Shown piece by piece: positions 22,147-33,035 of a stretch of DNA of 64,000 nucleotides. Where the stretch lies: NCBI GenBank assembly GCA_907163375.1, contig CAJQUW010001629.1, forward strand, positions 168,783-232,782, read 5' to 3'. A program made the position numbers and the translations under genes. The notes beneath the pieces were generated by a model that searched no databases, was not told the DNA's origin, and was given only the letters and a program-made list of their open reading frames with translations. Position 1 is the first letter of the stretch, and each line of letters starts with the position of its first letter. The DNA is from Prostheceraeus crozeri (Eukaryota > Platyhelminthes > Polycladida > Euryleptidae).

Positions 22147-24403
22147 ATATATTACCCCCGACCGGCAGAAGAACGTGCGGTGGCATTAAGTAGCAATAGT
22201 ACTGAGAGGAAATGTGGCAGTAGGCTGTCACCTTTGAGTGTTTACCATCTAAGGCTTGAGTGACCGGCAGGATGCCGAGGTCAGTTGGTTGAGTGAGGCC
22301 GTTGAGCCAGACGTGTTTGAGGGACTTGTCGAGCGCCCATGTTCGAGCGGTTTGCTGTCATGGTAAACGCTCCGGGGAGGCAGGTCAGGGATAGGCGTTC
22401 TGCTTATTCTTGGCCCAGCGAGGTTAATCTGGTCAAAGCATTCCTGGTAATCGGGTTTGTCACTTCCCCCAGTCGGAGTTACCTGCTCTGACGAGGCCAT
22501 TTCGTCATCCTGCGGGGTGAGCTTCGCGCCGTTGGTGTGAGTGCCCGTTGAGGCAGAGTCAAAGATGCCGCTTCTTGTGGTGCCTTTTAGTTCGATTCCT
22601 GTTTGGAACGGACCAGAGCTAGTAACGAAGGGTGATCGTGCCGGGAATTTATACTGGTCGATCGTAAGCCTCGGGCCTGTCGGTAAGACAGAAGGCCCGC
22701 TTCGATTATTAGCGAAGCGTTCGTAATGCCCTGCTGGGTTGCCCCATCTAGTCTTGCACGGTGGGGTTTTTCCCGGTTTTTCTGCATGATGAGCAGGTGC
22801 CGGCTCGCTCAATCATCGTGATTAGCATGCGTGTCGGTGGGAAACTGAGGAAAAACCAGAAAAACCAAAAAGTGAGAGGCAGCGGAGTCCCGTCTGCCGA
22901 GACAAGCGGGATAACCCAGGGAGAATATCACAAAGGCGCTACTAGTAGAATGCAAGAAGAGCAATGGATGTTGGTGAAAGTATGGTGTTCGAGTACTACA
23001 CGAGGGACAGTGTTAAGACGAAGTACAAAACAATGCATACGGTTTACGCGTGCGGCCTCTGTATGGAGTAGAGTCAGCACGCAGCCTACCGTACCACGGT
23101 AGGTACTGTAAGGGCCCAGCTCCTGTTGAGCAACCTAAGGCGTTTCCCTGCAGTTTATGCAGTCTTAGTTTCGACTCCAAGTCGGGGCACTCGCAGCATA
23201 CTCGTTGGAAGCACCCTGAAGCCTACAGCGCTTCTAGCAGGGCATCTAAATTCGACAAGTGGACCGAACATGAACTAGCCACTGTAGCTAAGCTGGAGAT
23301 TTCACTCGGTCCCGGCATTAGGAGGATGAATCAGACTCTTCATGAGCTACATCCAGGACGCACAGTCAAGAGTATTTCGTCGATGAGGGCGAAACCACAG
23401 TACTAACTGTTGGTGGAATCATTGTCTCAAAGTATGCTTGACGAAGAGGTCAGCCGAATGAGCAACGAGACTTCACAGAGTGAAACCCAGGATAGCGAGA
23501 CTTTTCAAACTATCCTACGGAACACTATCTCGAAAGATCTATCGGATCTGATGAATGCTTCTAATGATACCTTTGTTGGCAATTCTTTGGCAAGATTGTC
23601 AAGAGGCAGGTGGAGGCCCTTGTAACTCCGCATTCAATAAATTCTACGGCACATTATCAAATAAATGCCTTTCTGAAAAACCAGAAAGGACTGATAAGAT
23701 TAGACAGAACATATCAAAGCAAAGAACCAAACGATTGCACCACCAATCGAGCCGGCGGCCCAGAGATATCCAGAGAAGGAAAGAATATGGAGTAGCTCAG
23801 GCCTATCTTGAGAAGGACTTCGCCACTGCAGCGAAGATGTTTTTGGAAGGTACTCAATTCTCTGAAATGAGTGATCTTCAGGAGTCTTTGGAGCCCAAAG
23901 TTGTGGAGGAACGGTTCAATTCCATCCTAGGCACAGCAAAAAGCTGGAAAGCCCCACCGTCCTTGGATAGTACTCGTACTGAGACGCAGCACAGCATCGA
24001 GAGACCTTTTGTGTTGCAGGAAATTGAAACTGCTATCAGTCTCATCAAAAATCAGGTGTGTGCAGGACCTGATAAGTGGCTGGATGTCAACACCCTTAAG
24101 CAAATTGGCGCTATGAATTGGACAATATTGTTCAATATATTTTTGTATTGTGGGAGAGTGCCTGAGAATATTGTCACATGCTATACATCACTTATTCCGA
24201 AAATTCCTCGACCAAGGGATATTGGAGATTATCGACCAATTACCATCGGTAGTCTCGGTCTGAGGTTGTTCACGAAAGTCCTATCTGCTCGTCTCTCTGA
24301 AGTTTTGTTCATCTCCAGGATTATCAGAGAGCCTTCGTTCCCATCGAAGGAACAGCAGCAAATATTCTCACTTTACGGCATCTCATCCAAAATTTGTTGA
24401 TGT
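22147..24403 (+). mobile_element. R2-superclade LINE C, 5' part (zinc finger, Myb, RT start), cut by another LINE
   Basis: After about 900 bases without a convincing gene (probable 5' UTR), the frame at 23050-23625 carries one C2H2 finger (PCSLCSLSFDSKSGHSQHTR, then WKH; about 23146-23220) and a Myb-like helix region (FDKWTEHELATV...MNQTLHELHPGRT). An in-frame stop at 23404-23406 and a frame change near 23600 follow. The next frame (23640-24300) reaches RT: ISLIKNQVCAGPDKW, YTSLIPKIPRPRDIGDYRPI and FTKVLSARLSE, continuing after one more frame change with AFVPIEGTAANILTLRHLI. Homology stops at about 24403. N-terminal finger plus Myb is the R2 layout. Confidence 0.75.
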
Positions 24404-24443
24404 GCTTGATTTTCTATTAGGATGTACTCCTAGCGCAGAAATA
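24404..24443 (+). mobile_element. Left stub of a CR1/Jockey-type LINE (continues at 32028)
   Basis: Reading gtgcttgattttctattagg up to the TA at 24442 and then continuing after the second TA at 32028 gives an uninterrupted peptide VLDFLLGCTPSAEIFVCGDL, with GDL matching the GD(F/L)N motif of AP endonucleases. The 7.6 kb between is therefore a later insertion. Confidence 0.7.
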
Positions 24444-25983
24444 CAGGCTGTCCCAGATGTCTCTACGAATTTCATTTTTATTTCACAAGAAAACTAATAA
24501 TGATACAGACAAGAATCAAGTTTTATTTTGAAAAGCAGACATGGGAGATTTGTTTGATATATGCCCGGCTGCTTAAATGGTTTCTTTTTTTCATTGCGGC
24601 AAAGTTATCACTGTTTTTCGATAGATTCTGTAATAATAATGATTGTATTGTTATCCAATCGAGTGATGCGAGTGATGTTTTTCATTGATCAACGCCTGAA
24701 ATATCTAAGGTAATTTCTATCACACAACATTTGAAAGTTGTTTTCTACTTATTAGCTTATTATTCAGCTGTCGAGTCATTGTCCGATATCTTCATTTTGA
24801 AAAATCTCGACAAAATTTTCAAATGACTGTTCTTCTACTGGATTCACTCTGGTTCTTACTGTGCTCTGACGAGATGGATAACTCTGTACGCGCTCGCATT
24901 ATTCGACTGTATTACTCATCTGGTTGCTCTCCAACTGCTACCTTGCGTGCGTATAAGAAGGAAACTGGTGAACGGCATCCTCCCCGTACTGAAGGCGGAA
25001 TTCGAAATCTCGTCAAGAAATTTGAAACTTCTTCGAATTCAAGACCTCCCCAAATCAGGGCGACATTCATTAAGTGGTGATCGTGCTTTGACTGTTTGTG
25101 GAGCAGTGGAAAAACTTAAATCAAAGAACAATTTTGGAATCTGCTCTGTTCGCGAGGTTGCTGAAGCATCCGAGATTTCCAAAAGCTCTGTGCACAGAAT
25201 AATGGAAACGATTTGCATTTGAAACCTTACCGTCCTCAATTTGTTCAAGAACTGTTTCCAGCTGATTCTCAGAAGCGCTTGGAATTTGTCGACTTAATGA
25301 TCGAAAAGTTCGGAAGTGACTTTAGTGACATTGTTTACAGATGAAGCTCATTTTCATCTTTCCGGAGAAACGTCTTCGTTGACTGGTGCTGTTTGGGATG
25401 ATAGCAATCCTCAAATTCGCATAACCAAACCTTTACACAGCTCAAGGTTGACGGTTTGGGTAGGTCTCAACAGACGATTTGTTATACCGCCTTTTTTCTT
25501 CGATGGAAGTGTCACTTCTGCTTCGTATCTTGAAATGTTGGAGTCTCACTGCATTCCTTACTTGAAATCAAAAAGAATTATGTCTCGGACAGTATTCCAA
25601 CAAGATGGTGCGCCACCGCATATTAGAAAAAAGGTGAAATTGTTTTTGCAAAAGAATTTCAAAGATCGAGTCATAAGTCGTCACTTTGATTTCCACTGGC
25701 CAGCACGCTCTCCTGACATCCCCCCTTGGATTATTGGTTTTGGAGTCATGTCAAGAATCAGTGGCCGTATTCACAACTTAGCAAATATTCTTAGCCTTAA
25801 AAGTAAGAATTCTTGCTTGGGTTAGCAATTTTTGTATTTGATATTCACAATACTTTGCTATCTCAAGAATCTTTACTTAACGTATTGACGTCATTGTGAC
25901 ATCATTCGGAAATGTATCACTCCCTAAATACGTGGGCGATCACATCTCGAGACCCTCGAATTTAACTCCTCCCACACATTATC

Positions 25984-27115
25984 ATGGCTTTCTCGAAGCA
26001 AGAAGAGTTGCGTCTGATTGAGTTAGTTCGCGAGAATAACGACAAACTCTTCGGGACCGGCTTGGTTCCTAACGGATCGAGTGTTCGGAAGCAAGCTTGA
26101 GTCGATATCACCACAAATCTTAACAGTGAGAGTTCAGTAAGAAGAACGACAGAACAGGTGAAGAAGAAATGGTACAGCATGAAGAGCACTGCAAAGACGA
26201 AGAATGCAGACATAAAGAGGACAGTGGCGACTACTGGAGGCGGACCACCACCTGTTGGACTGACAGACCCAGAGAATGCAATCATCGATTTCCTCGGAGG
26301 GACACCCTCTTTCTCAGGTGTGGATGGCTTCGACAGTCAAGTTACAGGAGACGACAGCGTGCTTCGCGAGATCTCCGACTTTGTCAAGGAAAATAACGGT
26401 GAGTGACCACGTTTTGTACCTACACTTGTACAATATACTCGAGTTCTTAACTTATCATAATATACATGTGTTTTCTTGTCAAATTTTTTTTGAGTCAATC
26501 CGATAAATAATTCTACTACTGTAGAGTGGGCGTACGAAATTGAGTAAACCAAATCCAATCATAAAGCGCCATTTTTTATAATTTTATTTTCTAAAGATTC
26601 TCATGCTCGACGTAACACTGACTCGCTTTACATGGCCTTATTTTAAAAGGATAAGGACTTCAATTACTAATGTATCTGATATGATGGGAATAGAGTCGAT
26701 GATGTAGCAGAACTCGTATTTGATTTGTCGATGTACATGTGGGCTATATACAGATATACGAGCCAACCAAAAACATGAAACAACGAACTATTTCAATTTT
26801 ACCACGAACACACTATTTATGTAAAAAATATAAATGTATTGTATGATTTAATGTTTAGTGAGGGTATCTCCCCTGGAAATAACATAGTAAAATCTCATTC
26901 TTTCAGACTCTTCTACACCAATCCGGAAGAGGAGACGCATCAGAGTAAATAAGGACAGTGAGATTGATGTGAAGCCCCTACAGATTGAAGTTCTTCAACT
27001 GCAGAAGGAGAATGCAATTCTTCAAAAAGAAAACGCTCTTTTGCAAAAGGATGCAGTCCAAAAGTTCATCAGACTGCTGGACAGAGTATCTGAGCACCCT
27101 TTCTTGTCTTCATGA
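25984..27115 (+). CDS. Harbinger Myb-like DNA-binding accessory protein, two exons
   Basis: In Harbinger elements a Myb/SANT-like protein binds the ends and helps the transposase enter the nucleus. Exon 1 (25984-26398) starts MAFSKQEELRLIELVRENND and contains a basic helix around TTEQVKKKWYSMKSTAKTKN and a GGGPPP linker. A GTGAGT donor follows at 26399. Exon 2 (26907-27115) starts after TTCTTTCAG with a basic patch (PIRKRRRIRVNK) and a leucine-rich heptad region (LQIEVLQLQKENAILQKENA) likely to form a coiled coil, ending HPFLSS. An in-frame TGA at 26098-26100 (after VRKQA) is the one visible defect; many relatives have Trp-like residues in this region, so a single G-to-A change is plausible. 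Confidence 0.75.
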
Positions 27116-27659
27116 TTTGTTATATTATTTGAACATGAAATACATATTTGCAGTTTGATTTTGAATTTGTCTCCAGTGTCTAAAGAAATAATGGATGTAA
27201 GCTATTATTATAGTAGTGAACACGTAAATGAAACTCATAATAATTTATAAGAAAAATAAATAATCGTATGCATGATAAGGGCAATCATTAATCGTACTTA
27301 TTTTAAAAGCTGTATTTTATTTCTTGATTAATATAACAAGTTCACAAACTTGAATTATATCATAACTTCATTTGCATAATGTACCTAATAGGTTTCTGAA
27401 CTTATTTTCGTAAATTATTTTCATAATAAAAAAAGTCAACCAAACTGAAACCAAATGAAAATTTAATGAATAACTTACAGCTCTAATGAATAAATAAGAA
27501 ATGCAAATTTTCGAACAAATAAAAACATGTATTATTATAGAAACAACAAAGGAAGTATCTTCCTTGAGCATGAATTCAATTACAAATAACTCATAACGTT
27601 ATCACTGAAAGTGAGCATTAGTAACAGCATCTCGATATGCATTACCGCTGTTCTCAGTG

Positions 27660-28652
27660 CTAAGATAAGTCATCGAAGTTGTCATTTATAATATCGTCTG
27701 TATCAACCGGAACATCTGGATACTTTCGAAAAATTGCAATATTGTGTAACATAGCGCATGCAGCAATAATTTTACATGTTTTCCTGGGAGAAAGTCGCAC
27801 TTCTGAGTGGAGAATTCCAAAGCGTCGTTTCCACCTACCGAAGCTATTTTCTATGAGAACACGGGTACGCTTATGTGACTGATTAAAACGTTGACGCGGT
27901 GCCATAGTAGGATTCACGTATGGAGTGAGTAGCCATGGTCGACATGGATATCCAGCATCACCAAGCAAGTAGCCACAGTTACCTCCGTTCTGGAAATGAT
28001 CCCATAAAGCACTCTGTCGAAGCACCCAACTATCATGGCTTGATCCTGGCCATTTAGCAACAATATTAGTGAAAATTCCACGGTGATCGCATACAGCTTG
28101 AACGTTGATTGACTGAAACCCTTTCCTGTTTATGTAATCCAAAGAATTTTCGGATGGAGCTAGAATCCGTACATGGGTTCCATCGATGCAGCCACAAACT
28201 CGAGGGAATCCGGCGATTGCATAAAACCCGTTAAAAGTTCCCTCTAAGTGATCTGTGTCGGGTAAGTATATGAAATCTTTAGCATGGTCACACATAGCAG
28301 AAACAACACGATCAATGCAGCGAGAGGCAGTCGGCTGAGAAATGTTTAAGGTGTCACCTACAACCTGTTGATACGATCCAGTTGCCAAATATCGCAGAGT
28401 TGTCAAAATTTGAGTCTCTACCGGAATTGCACGGCTTTTCCTTGTACGATGTTCGATGTTATCTCGTAATAAATCACACAGGAATTCGATGCCATTGCGA
28501 TCAAATCTATACCGACTGAGTAACTCAGAGTCCTCAAGTTCGATAAATGGATCATATATGGATTTGTAGACTTTACGTCGACGGTAATTTATATCAACTA
28601 ATTCAGCCATCACAGAATACAAAGAATGAAACGCGTGTATTGACGCATTCAT
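27660..28652 (-). CDS. PIF/Harbinger DDE transposase (HARBI1-like), intact 330 residues
   Basis: The protein cuts and rejoins the element's ends. The N-terminal half has a helix-turn-helix (GDTLNISQPTASRCIDRVV, about residues 98-117). The DDE core is complete: CGCIDGTHVRI (first Asp), YLLGDAGYPCRPWLLTPY (second Asp) and RVLIENSFGRWKRRF (Glu), with the family's WPGSSHDSWVLR block between. Length is close to that of HARBI1-type proteins and no stop interrupts it. It faces the Myb gene tail to tail with about 545 bases between. Intactness suggests relatively recent insertion, although its partner gene is damaged. Confidence 0.93.
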   Translation of the reverse strand: MNASIHAFHSLYSVMAELVDINYRRRKVYKSIYDPFIELEDSELLSRYRFDRNGIEFLCDLLRDNIEHRTRKSRAIPVETQILTTLRYLATGSYQQVVGDTLNISQPTASRCIDRVVSAMCDHAKDFIYLPDTDHLEGTFNGFYAIAGFPRVCGCIDGTHVRILAPSENSLDYINRKGFQSINVQAVCDHRGIFTNIVAKWPGSSHDSWVLRQSALWDHFQNGGNCGYLLGDAGYPCRPWLLTPYVNPTMAPRQRFNQSHKRTRVLIENSFGRWKRRFGILHSEVRLSPRKTCKIIAACAMLHNIAIFRKYPDVPVDTDDIINDNFDDLS

Positions 28653-29114
28653 TTATCTGTAAGTTATGTCCTCCAACCTACACGCTGCCTGTGATTGGCG
28701 GAAGAAAGTTTGCTTGACCTTCAAGACAGCTCCGATTCTGTCTTTGCTTAAGAATGATTGTGAATACGGAAATTTTCATTTAGCAAAGATTCTTTGCTTT
28801 CTAGCAAAAATTCTTAATTGTGAATACGGCCACAGGTATACAAGAAAAAGATGACAAGTTTGGTTGAATTAAAAGCAAGGATTACTGATGTGTGTTCGAC
28901 AATTGATCAAGAGATGTTGGCAAGAGTTATCGATTCTTTGCCCGACAGACTTTACCAACTGAAATTGAACAAAGGTCATCAATTTACTTGAAACTGCTCG
29001 TAAGTGTTGAAATATAGTTTTATTCATGTTGGTATTATGTTTGTTTTTTCATACAGGATATAATTTGAAAGGAAAAAACAATTATATTAAAAAATTATTA
29101 TTAGAAAAACAATT

Positions 29115-31841
29115 ACACTGTGTGACGCAAAATTTGGTTGACTACTTTTTTTCAACTTATTCAGTCAATTTTGAGACGAGAATCACGAATTTCCATGTCA
29201 TTTTGCACCGAAAACGGTAGTTTTTGAGTTATTTGCATTCTAAGATATTGTAGGCCTAGGTAAAGGGGTATATTTGAATAAATTTGTCAGTAGGATAACT
29301 TACTGCAGTAAAGTGAGAATGTTCCGCAAATCATTTCCAAGAAAGCACAGCTTTACCTACCCAGGCACCCACGTGACGCATCACGCTGGTTCAGATAACA
29401 ATGGGGGAATATTTCATTGGATGACTTCCGCTCTGAGCATCTAATGGGGACTTAGTTGCTAGCTGATGCATCGACTGACAGCATTTCTCGTCGTGTCTAG
29501 CTTCGGATCAACGATGGCCTTTCGCAGATGCAAGTCGCATGCGAACTATTTTTGTTACATCTGTGGATATTACATTCCGAAGAATCAATTCATTACGAAG
29601 ATTACGGAAAAACAGACAAAATACTCTCAAGCCTACGAAATTTACTTCGAAATAAGCATTCATCAGGATACTGGAAAGAATTGGGCGCCACAAGTAATAT
29701 GCTCCAACTGTCGCACTATGTTGGAGACCTGGCTACGAGGAGATCGACAGTCCTTGCCTTTCGCAATTCCGCGTGTTTGGCGTGAGCCCAGGAACCACGA
29801 TAGTGACTGTAATTTTTGTTTAATCGATATTACTAAATTCAGAGGAAGAAGGGATGCTCTAGATTATCCTGATATTGACTCGTCTCGTGCACCTGTGCCG
29901 CACAGCATTGAACTTCCTATACCTAAACGTCCGGACATTCTAGCAAGTGTGCCTGAACTACAGAATTCGGATTCGTCTAATGATGAAGTGAGCGGTTCAG
30001 ATAGTGACTTTTCTATGATAGAAACACAGGAACCTCATTATCCCTCTCAAAGTGAGTTGAATTCTTTGATTGCTAGACTAAATCTTAGTATGAGACAAGC
30101 TGAAATTCTTGTTGGTACATTAAAGAGATGGGATATTGTTGGTGATGATGTACGAATAAGATCGCAAAGACAAAGGTATATTGAATTTGTGCAATGCTTT
30201 GAGGAAACAGATGGTTTCGTGTATTGCAAGGACATTCCAGGATTACTATCAACTTGTGGGTATGCCATGAGTGATTGGAGACTTTTCATCGACACTAGTA
30301 CTGAAAGTCTAAAAGTTGCATTACTTTGCAACTTAGGCCTTCGACCGTCTCTACCTGTTGGATTTTCACTGAAGAAGGAGACCTATGAGTCGATCAAAGT
30401 GATTCTGTCTTTACTGAACTATGATTTGTACAAATGGCCCGTTGTTGGTGATTTCAAAATCCTGAACTATTGTACCGGATTACAGTCAGGCTATACGAAA
30501 TTTCCATGCTATTTATGCCTCTTCAACAGCAGAAAATCTAATGATCATTTCTCAACATCCTCATGGCCAGATCGGCCACAGCCTCATGTTTTTGGACAGT
30601 TCAATGCTATCAATCCTCCACTAGTTCCAAATGACAAAATCATACCACCCCCACTTCACATAAAGCTCGGGGTTGTCAAGCAGTTTGTTAAAGCTTTACA
30701 CAAAAGGAAATCTCCTGCCTGTGAAATATTGAAAAACATATTTCCAAATCTCACTTTTGCTAAGTTGTCAGAGGGCGTTTTCACTGGTCCTGACATCAAA
30801 AGGATGTTTCGTTCTTCTGATCTAATCCTCTCTATGCATCGTTCAGAAATGGAAGCCTTCTTGGCTATCAAAGACGTAACGGAAAATTTCTTGGGGAAAC
30901 ACAGATCTCCTGACTATCAGCAGCTTGTTTCGAACATGCTTCAGAAAATGGAGGTGATTGGTTGTAGAATGTCAACTAAATTTCACTTTCTTAAATGTCA
31001 TTTGAGTGTTTTCCCCGAAAATTGTGGACTGTTTAGTGATGAGCAAGGTGAAAAGCTTCACCAACTGCTGAAGTCGCATGAAGACAGATTCAGGGGGAAA
31101 AACTCCATCAATATGATGTCGGACTATATTTGGAAAGTTGTAAATAATGCAGACTAACTCATGTTTTGAAAATATAGCATGAAAGTAATGTCACTAAGTG
31201 TTTTGTTCTTTTGTTGTCCTATAAAAGATGGTTTTTATATCAACAAAACCAACACTTCTAAAAATCTATTTTGATGGAATGTGATAAATATATAATACGT
31301 CGTACAACAATATACGTACATGTATGTAGGGCCTACATTTCGCATGTACAGGCCAATATTGTAAACGTCAGCAGTTACTAGCATGCATGTACAATTATGT
31401 ACATGTATGTTAACCGCATAAGTTGTACAAATAGGTAGCGCAAAAAGAAAATATCACCACGTGCAAGATTAAAAAGTAGGTTTACTCAATTTGGTCTAAT
31501 ATGACCATAGCGTTTCATGGTGTCGTAAACATTCTTATTTACCCGACAAAAACAAAAATAAATTGTAGTTATTCGATTTGATGCAATAAGTAGGACCTAT
31601 CGTATATAGATAGGTCTCTAATTTTTGGTATCCATAGGACTACTAAGAGTTGGATATCCTATTTAGCTTAATGAAAATTATGCTGATTAAGACTATAGAA
31701 ATGACTAATACCATGATATCATGTAAAGTACGGTTTTCATTGAGAAACCGAACTCAGATTCGGGTTTTTCGACATCGAATTGACCAGAAACACTATAAAA
31801 AGTCACTCAACTGCAAAAAAATTTTTTTTGTCACACAGTGT
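29115..31841 (+). mobile_element. Unnamed DNA transposon of 2727 bp, CACTG-type ends, intact gene
   Basis: The mariner sequence is interrupted between 29114 and 31842. Termini are acactgtgtgac at 29115 and its inverted copy ending 31841, with weaker inverted similarity in the next 100 bases (for example agtcaatt...cgag-aat inside the left end and its counterpart inside the right). The flanks can be read as a 3-bp duplication ATT (29112-29114, 31842-31844) or as TA around CACTGTGTGAC. CACTG ends with a 2- or 3-bp duplication recall CACTA/Chapaev-type (CMC) transposons, but the encoded protein is not the usual CACTA transposase. One intact gene (29466-31157) fills most of it. Confidence 0.7.
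29466..31157 (+). CDS. Uncharacterised transposon protein with N-terminal zinc fingers, 563 residues, intact
   Basis: The sole gene of the 29115-31841 element; a second possible start is at 29514 (MAFRRCKSH). N-terminal Cys pairs CYICG (about residue 31) and CSNCR (about 80) plus CNFC (about 117) look like zinc ligands; WAPQVIC and FAIPRVWREPRNH are conserved as I remember them in unnamed predicted proteins of arthropods and cnidarians. A Ser/Asp-rich linker (SDSSNDEVSGSDSD) follows. The C-terminal half has GLRPSLPVGFS, PVVGDFKILNYCTGLQSGYT, FPCYLCLF, PPPLHIKLGVVKQFVKAL and SDEQGEKLHQLLKSHE. GDF, HIKLG and the late Glu could be RNase H-like catalytic positions; that is inference. I know no named family, and a transposase role is inferred from context. 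Confidence 0.65.
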   Translation: MHRLTAFLVVSSFGSTMAFRRCKSHANYFCYICGYYIPKNQFITKITEKQTKYSQAYEIYFEISIHQDTGKNWAPQVICSNCRTMLETWLRGDRQSLPFAIPRVWREPRNHDSDCNFCLIDITKFRGRRDALDYPDIDSSRAPVPHSIELPIPKRPDILASVPELQNSDSSNDEVSGSDSDFSMIETQEPHYPSQSELNSLIARLNLSMRQAEILVGTLKRWDIVGDDVRIRSQRQRYIEFVQCFEETDGFVYCKDIPGLLSTCGYAMSDWRLFIDTSTESLKVALLCNLGLRPSLPVGFSLKKETYESIKVILSLLNYDLYKWPVVGDFKILNYCTGLQSGYTKFPCYLCLFNSRKSNDHFSTSSWPDRPQPHVFGQFNAINPPLVPNDKIIPPPLHIKLGVVKQFVKALHKRKSPACEILKNIFPNLTFAKLSEGVFTGPDIKRMFRSSDLILSMHRSEMEAFLAIKDVTENFLGKHRSPDYQQLVSNMLQKMEVIGCRMSTKFHFLKCHLSVFPENCGLFSDEQGEKLHQLLKSHEDRFRGKNSINMMSDYIWKVVNNAD

Positions 31842-32027
31842 ATTAAAAAAACAATGATAACTTTGGGAGAAATAAAAATTAAAAAAAGAAACCATTTAAG
31901 CAGCCGGGCATATATCAAACAAATCTCCCATGTCTGCTTTTCAAAATAAAACTTGATTCATGTCTGTATCATTATTAGTTTTCAAGTAAAATAAAATGAA
32001 ATTCGTAGAGACATCTGGGACAGCCTG

Positions 32028-33035
32028 TATTTGTATGCGGAGACCTAAGTGGATATAATTTTCCTTCCTTCAACAACAGTTTGATATTGTTAATATTGTT
32101 AATTTGCCCACTTTTGGAAATGCTACTCTCGACAAGTTTTATTGTAATGAACGGTTGACAAATAGTTTTGAAATTTTGACAGCTCCACCTCTGGGTTATG
32201 CAACACACCTGCACAAGATTGTCATAGTTACTAGAAATGTTGACGAATTTTCTAGAGATGCTCAAGTACAGAAACTGTTTGATTATAGAAACTCAAATCT
32301 TGTTGCTTTTTCCAAGCATCTCGAGGAGTCTGACTGGTCGAATGTTTTTGACTCTGATTATGTGGAAAGCAGTGTAAGTCATTTTTACGACATTTTTCAA
32401 CAAGCCATGTCAAAAATACCGGTCTCCTTCATCAAAATCACTCAAAAACCAAACCGTGGATTACTCCCGTAGTAATTGACCTCATCAACAAACGCTGGCA
32501 AGCCTATCGCAAAGGAAATTTCTCCCTTTTTCGTCACTATAAAATCAAAGTTCGGGCCGAAATATACAAGTCAAAGAAGATCTGGAGCTCTAAAATGTGT
32601 ACGACATTCAAAGGAATATGGTCAGTCGTTAATGATATACGAGGTAAGAAGTCAAATGATTCTCAAAGCCAAATTGTTTCATTGTTTTCAAATTCTGTAC
32701 AAGCAGTTGAATCCCTTAACATGTTCTTTTCAAGTTTTTTTGAGACCAGTGATAATTTTCCTGTTTTGCGTACGGATGAACCTGAAGAGATTACGTTATG
32801 CAATTGTGATGATGTGTTTTCTCTTTTAAAGATGCTGCGAACTGACAAAGCTCCAGGTAGTGATGGTATTCATCCTTTGTTATTGAAAGTCTCGGCTTCT
32901 CAGATCTGCGAGCCTTTGTCTTACATTTTTAATTTGTCCTTTCGCACTGGCTCTGTTCCAAATGTTTGGAAAATTGCTAATGTGAGCCCGGTCCCTAAGG
33001 CTTTCCCTGTTCGTAAGGAGAATTTGATCTGTTGA
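32028..33035 (+). mobile_element. CR1/Jockey-type LINE, endonuclease and RT start, degenerate
   Basis: Continues from the stub at 24404. It reads FVCGDLSGYNFPSF (endonuclease), then in other frames LPTFGNATLDKFYCNERLTN and the linker (SDWSNVFDSDYVESSVSHFYDIFQQ), then from 32595 the RT entry LKMLRTDKAPGSDGIHPLLL and IFNLSFRTGSVPNVWKIANV with SPVPK. At least three frame changes lie between 32080 and 32600. Homology ends at about 33030, before the RT palm, where the 5' end of an R2 element begins. The AP-type endonuclease plus this RT entry place it in the CR1/L2/Jockey group. Confidence 0.75.

Larger units (their letters stand above)
25762..28832. mobile_element. PIF/Harbinger transposon, nearly complete, 3071 bp
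   Basis: Ends are tggccgtattcacaa at 25762 and its inverted copy ending at 28832, flanked by a 3-bp duplication CAG (25759-25761 and 28833-28835), the TSD length typical of Harbinger. Further inside, more copies of the tattcacaa word and gcaaa-attctta-like words extend the imperfect inverted repeat. It carries the two usual genes in convergent orientation: a Myb-like protein on plus and the DDE transposase on minus. Removing it and one CAG restores the reading frame of the mariner it interrupted. The transposase is intact; the Myb gene has one stop. Confidence 0.9.
24444..32027 (+). mobile_element. DD41D (rosa-like) mariner transposon carrying two later insertions
   Basis: Terminal inverted repeats of about 180 bp (24444 to about 24625, and about 31850 to 32027) begin acaggctgtcccagatgtct-like and are bounded by TA (24442-24443 and 32028-32029). 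The transposase begins at about 24872 and ends at 28991. It has a paired-helix N-terminus, FTDEAHFHLSG (first Asp), FQQDGAPPHI (second Asp) and WPARSPDIPP with a third Asp 41 residues after the second, hence DD41D. Frame changes at about 25040, 25205, 25310 and 25725 make it dead. The Harbinger insertion splits the C-terminus: it resumes after 28836 with VYKKKMTSLVELKARI. A second element sits at 29115-31841. Confidence 0.85.

Noticed and set aside
22249-22812. 187-residue minus-strand Pro/Ser-rich frame
   Set aside because: It lies antisense to the presumed 5' UTR of an R2-type element, has no recognised homologue, and no splice or start context supports it.
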